DNA from: Erythrobacter insulae
GTDB lineage: Bacteria; Pseudomonadota; Alphaproteobacteria; Sphingomonadales; Sphingomonadaceae
Direction: 5' to 3'
Length of the DNA stretch: 64,000 nucleotides
Assembly (NCBI RefSeq): GCF_007004095.1
Contig: NZ_VHJK01000002.1
Location: 235,994-299,993, forward strand
How positions within the stretch are numbered: the stretch's first letter is position 1; each line of letters begins with the position of its first letter. The notes beneath the pieces were generated by a model. That model saw only the letters and a list, made by a program, of their open reading frames with translations, did not search any database and was not told the DNA's origin. A program made the translations under genes and the position numbers. Shown here piece after piece: positions 18,027 to 27,150 of this stretch.

Positions 18027-19574
18027 TCACCCCAACCCGGCCGCCTTCATCAAGGCCGCTGTACTCGCGTCAAATTCGCCCTCGCCGCCTTCGATGTCTT
18101 TGGCCATTTTCTTGCCAAGCTCCACCCCGAATTGGTCAAACGGGTTAATGCCCATCAGGACAGCATTGGCGAAAGTGCGATGTTCGTGAAAAGCGATAAG
18201 CGCGCCAAACATCGCCGCATCCAGATCATCGACAAGGAACATCGCGCTGGGCCGGTCGCCGGGGAAAGCGCGCGCGGGGTCTTTGCCGTCGGCTGACATA
18301 TTGCCGCCCGCCATCAAAGCCGCGCCTTGCGCAAAACAATTGGTCAGCAGCGCTTTATGGTGCGCCGGATTAAGCTCGTCACCCGGTGCAATGCTGGCAA
18401 TGAAATCAACCGGGACCAGCTGCGTGCCCTGATGCAAAAGCTGAAATACCGCATGTTGGGCATCGGTGCCCACCCCGCCCCAAGTGATCGGCGCAGTCGA
18501 ACCGCTGACGGGATCTCCTGATGCGGTCACGCTTTTGCCGTTGGATTCCATTTCAAGCTGCTGGAGATAATCCGGCAGCAGCGCCAGCCGTTCGTCATAG
18601 GCAAAAATAGCCCGCGTCTGGCACCCGCGGAGCCGCGTGTAATACTGGTCACCAAAGGCCGCGAGCAATGGGCCATTGGCGCGGCCTTCTGTTTCGCGGA
18701 AATGCGTGTCGATCGCCTGCGCCCCGGCTAACATGGCGCGAAAATCATCCATGCCCACAGCCAGCGCAACCGGAAAGCCGATGCTCGACCACAGGGAATA
18801 CCGTCCGCCGACGCTTTCCGGGAAAGGCAGAACACGCGTTTCATCCACTCCCCACTCAACCGCTTTTTCCGGATTTGCAGTAAGCGCCACAACGCGACCA
18901 CTTGGATCGTCAACGTCATTATCATTCAGCCATTTGAGCGCGCTTGCCGCGTTGGTCATCGTCTCTATCGTGGTAAAAGTCTTGGATGCCACCGCAATCA
19001 TCGTGGTTGCCGGATCGCACGCTGCAAAAGCCTGCTCCAACGCGAGCCCATCAATGTTCGACACGACATGCACATCGACCAGCTTTAGATCACGGGTCAG
19101 GGCGTCAACGGCCAGATCGGGACCAAGCGCAGATCCGCCAATGCCGATATGGATCAGGTGCTTGACCTCACCCAGAGCGCCATCGTGAATGGCATCGACC
19201 AACATGCCCATCCGCGTCAGCAGAGCCATCCCTTCCTCAACATCGGCATCCGTGCCGCTGCCGCGCATGGCACCGTGGGTTGCCGGGCGTCCCTCTGTCG
19301 GGTTGATGATCCCACCATCAAACAGAGATTTGCGAGCCGCATCAAAACCGGCGGCACGGGCGAGTTCTTCAAACGCATCAAGCAAGTCATCGTCGAGGTG
19401 GGTCTTTGACCAATCGAGCAACAGGCCGCTGGTGCCATATTCAGGAACTTCAAATTCGATCCGCTGGCTCATTTTGGCTACGCGTTCGCTATCATTGGCA
19501 AACAAATCGGCCAAAGTAGAAGGAGCCATCCCTTCCAGTCTGGACCATACGGCGGACAATTTGGACGATGTCAT
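18027..19574 (-). CDS. pgi: Glucose-6-phosphate isomerase
   Basis: This enzyme converts glucose-6-phosphate to fructose-6-phosphate. The family blocks are IGIGGSALGPDLAVDAL, ASKTFTTIETMTNA, GGRYSLWSSIGFP with the QLEMESNGKS region downstream, and the C-terminal INPFDQFGVELGKKMAKDI carrying the catalytic Lys. The length of 515 residues is normal. It is divergent from lepB with about 49 bases between the starts, so both promoters must lie in that short gap or inside the genes. Confidence 0.97.
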   Translation of the reverse strand: MTSSKLSAVWSRLEGMAPSTLADLFANDSERVAKMSQRIEFEVPEYGTSGLLLDWSKTHLDDDLLDAFEELARAAGFDAARKSLFDGGIINPTEGRPATHGAMRGSGTDADVEEGMALLTRMGMLVDAIHDGALGEVKHLIHIGIGGSALGPDLAVDALTRDLKLVDVHVVSNIDGLALEQAFAACDPATTMIAVASKTFTTIETMTNAASALKWLNDNDVDDPSGRVVALTANPEKAVEWGVDETRVLPFPESVGGRYSLWSSIGFPVALAVGMDDFRAMLAGAQAIDTHFRETEGRANGPLLAAFGDQYYTRLRGCQTRAIFAYDERLALLPDYLQQLEMESNGKSVTASGDPVSGSTAPITWGGVGTDAQHAVFQLLHQGTQLVPVDFIASIAPGDELNPAHHKALLTNCFAQGAALMAGGNMSADGKDPARAFPGDRPSAMFLVDDLDAAMFGALIAFHEHRTFANAVLMGINPFDQFGVELGKKMAKDIEGGEGEFDASTAALMKAAGLG

Positions 19575-19623
19575 GAGTCAAACCCCTTTGCGCGTTGTGT
19601 GGGTGCGAGTAAGGGGGCGGGCG

Positions 19624-20454
19624 ATGAATGTTAAGACACAAACTGCGGTTACGGACGTATCGGTTGAAAATACCGCGTCGGAAAGCTGGTCGAGCTTTGT
19701 CAAATTCGTCCTGAAGCTGGTTTTGGCGGTGCTTATCTTCCGCATCTGCATCTTTTCGCCCTTTTCGATCCCGAGCGAAAGCATGCTGCCACGCCTGATG
19801 AACGGGGATTACCTGCTCGCGGCAAAATGGTCTTACGGGTTTTCGGGCAACTCGTTGCCGTTCGATCTTGGCCTTCCGAAAGGGCGGATACTGGCCAGCG
19901 AGCCGGAACGCGGTGATTTGGTGATATTTAAACATCCGATCGACAACACCGATTACATCAAACGTGTAATCGCCCTGCCCGGCGATACAATTGCGGTGTC
20001 TGGCGGACAGTTGGTGCTGAACGGGAAACGCATCGCGCGCGAACAAATCGGCGATTTTACGCTTGAAGAATCGCCCAATACGGGATGTGCATGGGGCGGC
20101 GAAACCTCATGGGACAGCGCCGATAATCGGATCTGCAATTACCTCCAATTCAAAGAGACACTGCCCGGCGGCAGAAGCTTTAACGTGCTGGATTTCGGCG
20201 TGACCCAGGGGGACGATTTCAAGGGCGTGACAATCCCCGATGGCCAGATGTTTGTGATGGGTGACAACCGCGATAATTCACGCGATAGCCGGTTTAGAGC
20301 CGCAGCAGGCGATGCCGTTGGCCTTGTCCCGCAGGACAATCTGGTTGGCCGAGCAAGCGTGATCATCTGGTCAACCGACGGCAGTGCCGAGTGGGCGAAA
20401 CCGTGGACGTGGTTTTCGGCTGCGCGCTGGGGCCGGATCGGGAATGTGCTATGA
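19624..20454 (+). CDS. lepB: Signal peptidase I
   Basis: This membrane serine protease cleaves Sec signal peptides. The start at 19624 (MNVKTQTAVTDV) has an AGGGGG site. The long upstream extension of the frame runs through pgi and is not used. A single membrane anchor spans about residues 25-46. The catalytic Ser is S53 in PSESMLP and the general base is K113 in YIKRVIALPGD. The later boxes MGDNRDNSRDSR and GRA are present. It starts the conserved lepB-rnc-era operon. Confidence 0.96.
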   Translation: MNVKTQTAVTDVSVENTASESWSSFVKFVLKLVLAVLIFRICIFSPFSIPSESMLPRLMNGDYLLAAKWSYGFSGNSLPFDLGLPKGRILASEPERGDLVIFKHPIDNTDYIKRVIALPGDTIAVSGGQLVLNGKRIAREQIGDFTLEESPNTGCAWGGETSWDSADNRICNYLQFKETLPGGRSFNVLDFGVTQGDDFKGVTIPDGQMFVMGDNRDNSRDSRFRAAAGDAVGLVPQDNLVGRASVIIWSTDGSAEWAKPWTWFSAARWGRIGNVL

Positions 20455-20467
20455 TCGTTCTGTTATC

Positions 20468-21157
20468 ATGACGCAGCTTAAACCAGAAACACGCGCATGG
20501 CTTAATGCCACCGGCTTTGCAGTCCATTCTGAAGCTCCGTGGCTTGAGGCGCTGACCCATGGCAGCTTCAACGGCGGGGCTAACGCGGCGAGCGAGGCCG
20601 ATTACCAGCGACTGGAATTTCTCGGCGATCGCGTGCTCGGCCTGTCGGTAGCAGCTTGGCTTTACCGCGCAGGAGACGCCCCCGAAGGCCGCCTTTCCCA
20701 GCGTCTGAACGCATTGGTAAGCGGCGCGACCTGTGCGCGGATCGCCCGAAATGTGGCGCTGCCCGATCACATCCGGCTGGGCAAACAGGCGCGCGAGGAT
20801 GGCGGCGCGGATAGCGACAATATCCTCGGTGACGTGATGGAGGCTCTGATCGGCGCAAGCTTCATCGAACACGGATACGAAGCCACTCGCGATGTCATTT
20901 ACAGCCTGTGGGCAGAGGAATTGTCGGGCGATTCCGGTAAAGCCAAACATCCCAAAAGCGCGCTGCAGGAATGGGCGGCCGGTAATCGCCGCGCTATGCC
21001 CAATTACGAGGTAATCGATCGCAGCGGCCCCGATCATGCCGCGAGTTTCACAGTTCAAGTCAGCATTCATGGCGTCGGCACAGCCGCAGGCATCGCATCA
21101 AGCAAAAGCGCAGCAGAAAAGCGCGCAGCAAAAGCATTTCTGGAGGAATTCGGGTGA
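20468..21157 (+). CDS. rnc: Ribonuclease III
   Basis: This double-strand RNA endonuclease processes rRNA precursors. The signature RLEFLGDRVLGL carries catalytic acids, and the second pair lies in DNILGDVMEALIGA. A dsRNA-binding domain fills the last 70 residues (PKSALQEWAA to AAKAFLEEFG). The start at 20468 matches the expected N-terminus MTQLKPETRAWL. No ribosome-binding site is clear, so translation probably couples to lepB, which ends 13 bases upstream. An in-frame ATG at 20444 is a less likely alternative. Confidence 0.95.
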   Translation: MTQLKPETRAWLNATGFAVHSEAPWLEALTHGSFNGGANAASEADYQRLEFLGDRVLGLSVAAWLYRAGDAPEGRLSQRLNALVSGATCARIARNVALPDHIRLGKQAREDGGADSDNILGDVMEALIGASFIEHGYEATRDVIYSLWAEELSGDSGKAKHPKSALQEWAAGNRRAMPNYEVIDRSGPDHAASFTVQVSIHGVGTAAGIASSKSAAEKRAAKAFLEEFG

Positions 21158-22077
21158 CTACAAACGAAGCGCCAATCCAAGGCGGATCAACCCAATGCGG
21201 CGTCGTCGCAGTATTGGGCGCTCCCAATGCCGGCAAATCGACATTGGTAAACCAGCTGGTCGGACAAAAGGTCGCGATTACATCTGCCAAAGCGCAAACG
21301 ACGCGCGCGCGAATGCTGGGCATCGCATTGTTCGGTCAGGTACAAATGATTCTGGTCGACACACCCGGCATCTTTGAACCCAAACGCCGGCTTGATCGCG
21401 CCATGGTCAGCGCAGCTTGGGAAGGCGCACAAAGCGCCGATGCCATTTTGCTGCTGGTTGATCCGATCAAACAGCGGCGGCATGAATTGATCCCGTTGAT
21501 TGAAGCGCTGGAGAACCGGCCTGAAAAGAAAATCCTGGTTCTGAACAAGGTCGACAAGGCGAAAAAAGAGCCCCTGCTCGCGCTGGCCGAAGAGCTTTCG
21601 CAGCGTGTCGCATTTGACCAGATTTTTTTCGTATCGGCATTGTCGGGCGACGGTGTTCCCGAGATGAAGGAATTTCTGGCGAAATCTATGCCCGCTGGCC
21701 CCTGGATGTATCCTGAAGATCAGGTCTCCGATGCGTCTGAACGCTTGCTCGCCGCAGAAGTCACTCGCGAACAGCTTTACGCGCAGCTGCACGAGGAACT
21801 GCCCTATGATGCCGCTGTACGCCCCGAAAGCTACACTGTGCGCCCCGACGGCAGCGTCGAAGTGCGCCAGCAGATTGTGATCGCCCGCGACAGCCAGAAA
21901 CCAATTGTGCTGGGCAAAGGCGGCCAACGTATCAAAGCCATCGGAGAGGCCGCACGGACCGAACTGGCGGAAATCCTGGGTGTGAAGGTCCACCTGTTCT
22001 TGCACGTCAAAGTCAGCGAGGGTTGGTCCGATGACAAGGAAGTGTTCGAGGAAATGGGGCTCGATTGGGTGAAATAG
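21154..22077 (+). CDS. era: GTPase Era
   Basis: This ribosome-assembly GTPase binds the 3' end of 16S rRNA. Motifs are G1 GAPNAGKST, G3 DTPGI, G4 NKVDK and a C-terminal KH domain (IVLGKGGQRIKAIGEAARTEL). The start is a GTG overlapping the rnc stop as GTGA, so the two are translationally coupled. The length of 307 residues is normal. Confidence 0.97.
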   Translation: MTTNEAPIQGGSTQCGVVAVLGAPNAGKSTLVNQLVGQKVAITSAKAQTTRARMLGIALFGQVQMILVDTPGIFEPKRRLDRAMVSAAWEGAQSADAILLLVDPIKQRRHELIPLIEALENRPEKKILVLNKVDKAKKEPLLALAEELSQRVAFDQIFFVSALSGDGVPEMKEFLAKSMPAGPWMYPEDQVSDASERLLAAEVTREQLYAQLHEELPYDAAVRPESYTVRPDGSVEVRQQIVIARDSQKPIVLGKGGQRIKAIGEAARTELAEILGVKVHLFLHVKVSEGWSDDKEVFEEMGLDWVK

Positions 22078-22191
22078 CAGACCCGCTGTTGATCGCACTT
22101 ACTGTCTAGCGCAGGCGTACTAGGCTGTTTGCCCAATCGTCAGACATCAAGACACGCCCCTATTCTACAGTCCTCATCATCAAAAGGAGAG

Positions 22192-22359
22192 ATGACTGTG
22201 AATACGATCCTAGACTTGAATGTAATTGAAATCTCGTCCGTCGCTGGCGGCAACCCGGAAGATGGCCAGAGCTGGTACGATTATCTGAATGACCGGTTTC
22301 CCGGCGGCGAATGGGTAGGCAACAGCTTTTTCCCAAATGGCGCGCCTGAATTTCCATAA
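22192..22359 (+). CDS. Small peptide with a double-glycine (bacteriocin/PCAT-type) leader
   Basis: This is a self-contained mini-gene with an AGGAG site at 22185-22189, a 53-55 codon frame and its own terminator. The first half, LDLNVIEISSVAGG, fits the double-glycine leader pattern with L at -12, E at -8, I at -7, V at -4 and GG at -2/-1. Cleavage would release a 35-residue peptide that is acidic (six D/E against one R), has no Cys, and is rich in Trp, Tyr, Phe, Pro and Gly. ATG at 22192 lies only two bases from the ribosome-binding site, so GTG at 22198 (eight bases) may be the true start. No peptidase-containing ABC exporter is in the window. The function is unknown, perhaps a signal or bacteriocin-like peptide. 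Confidence 0.65.
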   Translation: MTVNTILDLNVIEISSVAGGNPEDGQSWYDYLNDRFPGGEWVGNSFFPNGAPEFP

Positions 22360-22382
22360 ATTCGGCTTTTAGTAGCGTGCAT

Positions 22383-22424
22383 ACGGCAGTGCGAAACACA
22401 GCTTTCGCGCTGCCGTTTCATTTG
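22383..22424 (+). terminator. Rho-independent terminator after the small peptide gene
   Basis: A 14-pair stem (22383-22396 with 22403-22416, one G-U pair) with a six-base loop is followed by TTCATTTG. It lies 24 bases after the peptide stop codon and isolates that gene as a single transcript from the convergent HTH gene. Confidence 0.8.
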
Positions 22425-22440
22425 CAAAACCGGATTGCGG

Positions 22441-22623
22441 TTAGCGCTTCTTTGCGATTTTGATCTTTTGCTGACGGGCGAAACTCTTGGTCGAATCTTC
22501 GCTTCGATTAAGGGCTTTGGCGATTTGCTTAAGGCCTTGCCCTTTCGATGCGAGCAATTGCAATCGCCCTGCCTCTTCGGCATTCCATGGCTGCTTGTGG
22601 CGTTCGAAGTTTTCTTTGCCCAT
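22441..22623 (-). CDS. Small helix-turn-helix (Myb/SANT-like) protein
   Basis: This 60-residue basic protein has the pattern WNAEEAGRLQLLASKGQGLKQIAKALNRS, a Trp-led three-helix bundle with a recognition-helix-like SEDSTKSFARQQKI. This resembles Myb/SANT-like or GcrA-type DNA-binding units found in alphaproteobacteria. No ribosome-binding site is clear. It is convergent with the peptide gene and lies 47 bases downstream of a response-regulator gene on its own strand. A regulatory role is inference. Confidence 0.6.
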   Translation of the reverse strand: MGKENFERHKQPWNAEEAGRLQLLASKGQGLKQIAKALNRSEDSTKSFARQQKIKIAKKR

Positions 22624-22670
22624 CTGTGCGGCCTATCGCCGTGGCACAGTCTTGGCGAGGGATTAGTTGA

Positions 22671-23231
22671 TCAACCGCGGTGAAATTTTTCGAGCTTGGC
22701 GCGCAATGCCGTCTCGTCAAATGGTTTGATGATGTAATCGTCCGCGCCTGCTCCGATGCCTTCGTGGATGTCTTTTGCCTCTCCGTTGGACGTACAAAAC
22801 ATCACAATGGGTTCTTTGGGCGTCGGAATTGCGCGCAGCTGGCGAACAAATTCGATCCCGTCCATTTCAGGCATGTTCCAATCGGTCAGAACCACTGCCG
22901 GCATAGATTTCTTGCAACGGGCCAGAGCTTCTTCGCCATTCTCCGCTTCGATCGGCACATAGCCGAGACTTCTTGCGATCTTCGAAGAGACTTTGCGGAT
23001 CACCCGGCTGTCATCAACGATCAGACAGACTTTGGCCGTCTGTTTGGGTGTTTCTACACCATCGAAACGGCCGCGCATGGCTTTCGCTTGTTCAACTATA
23101 GCGTCCGTTGCAGATTCGTCTGAGCCAGCACGAGCCGCCTCAATTGCTTCGGCGACGTCTTCTGGCGTGTCGACAGGCTGCACGTCTTCACGGGCCTGTG
23201 TCAGCCGTTCGGCCAGCGTCTTGCCGTCCAT
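22671..23231 (-). CDS. CheY-like response regulator with N-terminal extension
   Basis: The protein has a receiver domain at about residues 66-186 with acidic pocket residues in IVDDSRVIRK, phospho-acceptor D117 in VVLTDWNMPEMDG, the conserved Thr/Ser in CTSNGEAK and the Lys in IIKPF. The first 60 residues are an acidic, Ala-rich extension with no known domain. There is no output domain, so it acts by protein contact, as chemotaxis or cell-cycle CheY proteins do. The start at 23231 is chosen because the longer frame back to 23429 runs across the next gene. No kinase is adjacent. Confidence 0.85.
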   Translation of the reverse strand: MDGKTLAERLTQAREDVQPVDTPEDVAEAIEAARAGSDESATDAIVEQAKAMRGRFDGVETPKQTAKVCLIVDDSRVIRKVSSKIARSLGYVPIEAENGEEALARCKKSMPAVVLTDWNMPEMDGIEFVRQLRAIPTPKEPIVMFCTSNGEAKDIHEGIGAGADDYIIKPFDETALRAKLEKFHRG

Positions 23232-23269
23232 GACATGCTTGTTGCGATTGGGACCGGCGTTGCGTTTGA

Positions 23270-23566
23270 TTAAATTTTGAATGGTTCGTGCTCCCCGCCC
23301 AGTGTCGCGAAATTGGTTTCGCCGTGCAAAGGATGAGCGCCATCGGATTCTGTGCCGACCTCGCCCGGTGTCATTCGAATATGCAGATAGGGCATCCAGA
23401 TGTCGCCATATTCGGCCTTTTGGTACCAAACATCGAGCACATCATAGCTCGCCCACATGCCATCAGGTTCGCGCAGACGCAGCCCCTCACCAATGCGCGG
23501 AACAGCCGCAAAGCGGATGCGCTCCTGGTTTTGGTGGGTCTCGTTTTGAACTTCGATTTCAATCAC
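23270..23566 (-). CDS. Conserved hypothetical protein, small beta-rich
   Basis: This acidic protein of about 98 residues has alternating hydrophobic strands (VIEIEVQ, GEGLRLREPDGMWASYDVLDVWY, MPYLHIRMTP). I do not recognise the family. The start is a GTG, either 23566, with a GAGGG site nine bases upstream, or 23593. No signal peptide or membrane segment is present. It sits 38 bases upstream of the response-regulator start and may be in the same transcript. Confidence 0.6.
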   Translation of the reverse strand: MIEIEVQNETHQNQERIRFAAVPRIGEGLRLREPDGMWASYDVLDVWYQKAEYGDIWMPYLHIRMTPGEVGTESDGAHPLHGETNFATLGGEHEPFKI

Positions 23567-23665
23567 GTGTCTTGGCCCTCGATATCGAGACACGTGTTAC
23601 GGAGAAATACTAAAGGATTTATGAGCGCCCGCTTCGCTTTTTCAAAATGAGCGCAGCAGTGGTGT

Positions 23666-26245
23666 TCACGCGTCCTTTGCCGGTGCCTTTTTCTTGGCTG
23701 GAGCCTTCTTTTTAGCCGCCGGTTTTTTGGTTGCAGCCTTTTTCTTGGGCGCGGCTTTTTTGCGGCCCTTTTTCTTGGCTGGCGCTTTGGCTGCACGCGC
23801 GTCAATCAGCTCGATAGCCTGCGCAGCTTCGACATCTTCAGGCTTCACATCTTTCGGGATCGTCGCGTTGACATTGCCGTCGGTGACATAGGGGCCATAA
23901 CGGCCCGGCATCACCTTGATCTCTCCGCCGCTGGTCGGGTGTTCGCCCAAAACCTTGATCGGTTCCGCCTTGCCGCGTGAACCGCCCTTGCGATTGGCGG
24001 CCTCGGCAAGCAACGCGACCGCCGCGTTCATGCCCGTGTCGAACACATCGCGAGTGCTGGTCAACTTGGCATATTTGCCGTCATGGCGAAGATATGGGCC
24101 GTAACGTCCGATGGCCGCTTCGATTTCATTCCCTGTTTCAGGGTGCGCGCCCACGATGCGCGGCAGATCGAGCAGCTTGATCGCCCATTCAAGGTCAAAA
24201 TCGTCAAGGTCTTTCGGGATCGACGCGCGTTTCTTTTTATCGTCCACTTCCATTTCGACATACGGACCAAAACGGCCTGATTTGCGATGGATTTCTGCCC
24301 CGGTTTCGGGATGTTCGCCCATCAAACCGTCTTCGGCAGGATCTGCGCCATCAGCGCCGGGCTGGGCGAACCGGCGGGTGTATTTGCATTCAGGATAATT
24401 CTGACACGCGATGAACGCACCAAAACGCCCGCCGCGCAGGTTCAACTTGCCGCCTTCTCGACCTTCCTGATCACATAGCGGGCAGAAACGCGCATCTTTG
24501 CCGTCTTCGCGTTCTGGAAAGAGATAGTCGGACAGATACTCGTCGAGCACTTCGGTGATTTCGCTCGGCAGTTTTTCCATGACCTCTTCGGTCTTGGGTT
24601 TGAAATCTTTCCAGAATTTCGTCAGCAGAACTTTATAATCTTCGCGCCCGTCAGACACGACATCCAGTTCGTCTTCCATTCCGGCGGTAAAATCATAGGC
24701 GACATAGGTCGGGAAAAACCGTTCGAGGAATGCTGTGAGCAAACGCCCGCTTTCCTCTGCGTGGAAACGGGTTTTTTCCATCCGCACATAGTCGCGATCG
24801 CGCAGTGTCTGAATGGTCGAGGCATATGTCGATGGGCGGCCAATCCCGAGTTCTTCGAGCCGTTTGACGAGCGATGCCTCAGAAAAACGCGGGGGCGGCT
24901 GCGTGAAGTGTTGATTGGCCTCAACCGCAGTCTTGGCCGGTGCATCGCCATCTTTCATCGCTGGCAACAGGCCGTCATCATCGTCGTCTGATTTGTCGTC
25001 AAAACCTTCCTGATAAACCGCGAAGAAGCCCGGAAATTTAACGACTTGCCCGGTGGCGCGCAGTTCATGCTGGCCGGTGGCATCGCGCAGGGTAACTGTG
25101 GTGCGTTCAAGCTGGGCCGAGGACATCTGGCTCGCCATGGCGCGCTTGAAAATCAGCGAATAAAGCTTTGCCTCATCGCCTGTGCCCGCTTTATCGCGCG
25201 TAAAATTGGTTGGGCGGATTGCTTCGTGCGCTTCCTGAGCGTTCTTGGCTTTAGAGCTGTAAAAGCGCGGTTTTTCCGGGCGATATTCGCTCGCAAAACG
25301 CTCTTCAATCGCGTCGCGTGCGGCCATGATGGCCGACATGTCCATCTGCACACCATCGGTACGCATATATGTGATGGCACCTGCTTCATACAGTGACTGC
25401 GCGAGACGCATCGTGTGGCTCGCAGAAAAGCCGAGCTTGCGCGATGCCTCCTGTTGCAGGGTTGACGTGGTAAATGGCGGCGATGGATTGCGTTTGAACG
25501 GTTTGGTTTCGACGCCTTCGACCGTAAAGCGCCCGCTCTCAACCGCGGCCTTGGCCTCCATCGCAATGCCTTCGGCACCGAGGCTGAGCTTGTCCAGCTT
25601 TTCGCCTTTATACCGAACCAACCGTGCATCGAATTCGGTGCCATCGTGTTGAAGTTTGGCCAGTACCGACCAGTATTCATCCGGCCTGAACGCTTCGATT
25701 TCGCGCTCACGATCTACGATCAGACGCAGCGCAACCGATTGCACACGGCCAGCGGACTTTGCACCGGGCAGCTTGCGCCAGAGCACTGGCGACAAGGTAA
25801 AGCCGAACAGGTAATCAAGCGCGCGGCGCGCAAGATACGCATCGATCAAGGGCTGATCGAGCTCGCGCGGTGATTTCATGGCCTCGGTAACGGCAGATTT
25901 GGTAATCGCGTTGAAGGTCACGCGGTCGACCTTCGCCGGCAGGTTCTTGCGCTTTCTCAGCAGCTCTTGAACATGCCAGCTGATCGCTTCGCCTTCGCGG
26001 TCAGGGTCGGTCGCGAGGACCAGCCGGTCTGCATCCTTGGCTGCGTCGCTGATTTCCTTGAACCGCTTTTGTTTGTCGCGGTACAATTCCCAATCCATCT
26101 CGAAATCGTCATCGGGACGGACGCTGCCATCCTTGGGAGGCAAATCACGGACATGGCCGTAGCTAGCCAGAACCTTAAAATCCTTACCCAGATATTTTTC
26201 GATAGTCTTCGCCTTGGCTGGCGATTCAACGATGACAAGCTGCAT
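23666..26245 (-). CDS. topA: DNA topoisomerase I
   Basis: This type IA topoisomerase relaxes negative supercoils. The TOPRIM domain opens with LVIVESPAKAKTIEKYLG and has ATDPDREGEAISWH. The catalytic Tyr is Y293 in ITYMRTDG. A four-Cys zinc ribbon (CPLC to YPEC) follows the core. Three repeats with R(F/Y)GPY cores follow, and then a tail of about 40 residues made almost only of Lys, Ala and Pro. The tail resembles histone H1 and probably adds non-specific DNA binding, as in related alphaproteobacterial TopA. The length is 859 residues. Confidence 0.97.
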   Translation of the reverse strand: MQLVIVESPAKAKTIEKYLGKDFKVLASYGHVRDLPPKDGSVRPDDDFEMDWELYRDKQKRFKEISDAAKDADRLVLATDPDREGEAISWHVQELLRKRKNLPAKVDRVTFNAITKSAVTEAMKSPRELDQPLIDAYLARRALDYLFGFTLSPVLWRKLPGAKSAGRVQSVALRLIVDREREIEAFRPDEYWSVLAKLQHDGTEFDARLVRYKGEKLDKLSLGAEGIAMEAKAAVESGRFTVEGVETKPFKRNPSPPFTTSTLQQEASRKLGFSASHTMRLAQSLYEAGAITYMRTDGVQMDMSAIMAARDAIEERFASEYRPEKPRFYSSKAKNAQEAHEAIRPTNFTRDKAGTGDEAKLYSLIFKRAMASQMSSAQLERTTVTLRDATGQHELRATGQVVKFPGFFAVYQEGFDDKSDDDDDGLLPAMKDGDAPAKTAVEANQHFTQPPPRFSEASLVKRLEELGIGRPSTYASTIQTLRDRDYVRMEKTRFHAEESGRLLTAFLERFFPTYVAYDFTAGMEDELDVVSDGREDYKVLLTKFWKDFKPKTEEVMEKLPSEITEVLDEYLSDYLFPEREDGKDARFCPLCDQEGREGGKLNLRGGRFGAFIACQNYPECKYTRRFAQPGADGADPAEDGLMGEHPETGAEIHRKSGRFGPYVEMEVDDKKKRASIPKDLDDFDLEWAIKLLDLPRIVGAHPETGNEIEAAIGRYGPYLRHDGKYAKLTSTRDVFDTGMNAAVALLAEAANRKGGSRGKAEPIKVLGEHPTSGGEIKVMPGRYGPYVTDGNVNATIPKDVKPEDVEAAQAIELIDARAAKAPAKKKGRKKAAPKKKAATKKPAAKKKAPAKKKAPAKDA

Positions 26246-26379
26246 GATGGTCTAATCTTTGTCCCTACATGTGTACGTACGCGCGAGAGTGGGGTCGGCG
26301 TTCGTAAAGCGTCAAGAGCCTATTCGAATGTTCGTGTAACTTCTTTAGGCCCCTTCATTTGCAGGGCGTATAGAGCAAC

Positions 26380-26400
26380 GCGAGGCAATGTCAGCCTCGC
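26380..26400 (-). terminator. Hairpin downstream of the membrane-protein gene
   Basis: A 7-base perfect stem, GCGAGGC/GCCTCGC, has a seven-base loop and starts two bases past the stop codon at 26403. There is no U-run after it on the minus strand, so it may protect the 3' end or act as a weak terminator before topA. Confidence 0.45.
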
Positions 26401-26402
26401 AT

Positions 26403-27122
26403 TTAGGCGAAAACCTCGCTCAGCTCTTTCGTTTCGTTGTGACAAAGCCGAAATACCGCCACAGCGAACGCGATGAAAAGCGCCGACATCAGAGCGTCGG
26501 TCACGGCAGAAGCGATCAGAGTTGGCGCCCCGATAAACCCGGACAACATGGCAGAAGCACCGCCCAAAACCGCCCCAGTTACGAAGGTCACGATCAGCAA
26601 AATGATCATAGTCCCGAGGATCGACCACGCGGAGCCGCTCGTCGCCTCCCAGCTTTCGCCAAAAGTGTCCATCGCAGGCGATTTGGCTTCAATCACCAAC
26701 GGCAGGACAATCGACCAACGCACAATAAGAATGATTCCAGGCACAATCAAAAGGATCAATCCAAACCCGATGCCCAATGTGGCGAGGATGTAAATGCCCG
26801 CCCACGGCCAGAATCGCTGGAAACCGGGCGACGGATCGCGCGCCATCAACGCAGCGTAAAACCAGTAGGTCAGCGCAATACTGACAAGCCACAGTGCAAG
26901 GTACAGCGCGGCAAGACCAGCTCCAACCGCAAGCAGATTTTCTGTGAAATTTATGTCGAAACCGAAATCAAAGCCATCGCCCGGCGATCCAACGTCAAGC
27001 CAGTTAAACGACGCGGTGATTGGCACCATGACGGCGAGGAAAATTCCAAATATCCGCCCATTCGACTTCAGCTCCCAAAAAGTCTGATTGAGCATGTTGG
27101 ATAATGTCAGCGGCTGTTTCAT
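26403..27122 (-). CDS. Multi-pass membrane protein, function unknown
   Basis: This protein of 239 residues has about six hydrophobic helices. A periplasmic acidic stretch (GSPGDGFDFGFDINF) follows the first. The repeated helix-loop pattern with LILLIVPGIILIVRWSIVLPLVI is typical of the glycerophosphoryl-diester-phosphodiesterase membrane-domain/DUF975-like families, whose role is unknown. It follows dprA by 28 bases on the same strand and is probably in that operon. Confidence 0.72.
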   Translation of the reverse strand: MKQPLTLSNMLNQTFWELKSNGRIFGIFLAVMVPITASFNWLDVGSPGDGFDFGFDINFTENLLAVGAGLAALYLALWLVSIALTYWFYAALMARDPSPGFQRFWPWAGIYILATLGIGFGLILLIVPGIILIVRWSIVLPLVIEAKSPAMDTFGESWEATSGSAWSILGTMIILLIVTFVTGAVLGGASAMLSGFIGAPTLIASAVTDALMSALFIAFAVAVFRLCHNETKELSEVFA

Positions 27123-27150
27123 CGCATGATCCTGTGCGCGGCTTCCCGCC

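Noticed and set aside
19189..19623. 145-codon N-terminal extension of signal peptidase I
   Set aside because: It runs antisense through pgi; the family length, the ribosome-binding site and the membrane anchor all fit a start at 19624.
22192..22359. Lasso-peptide precursor
   Set aside because: The residue after the GG does not start a ring with an acid at position 7-9, there is no Thr at -2 of a lasso leader, and no lasso cyclase or protease gene is adjacent.
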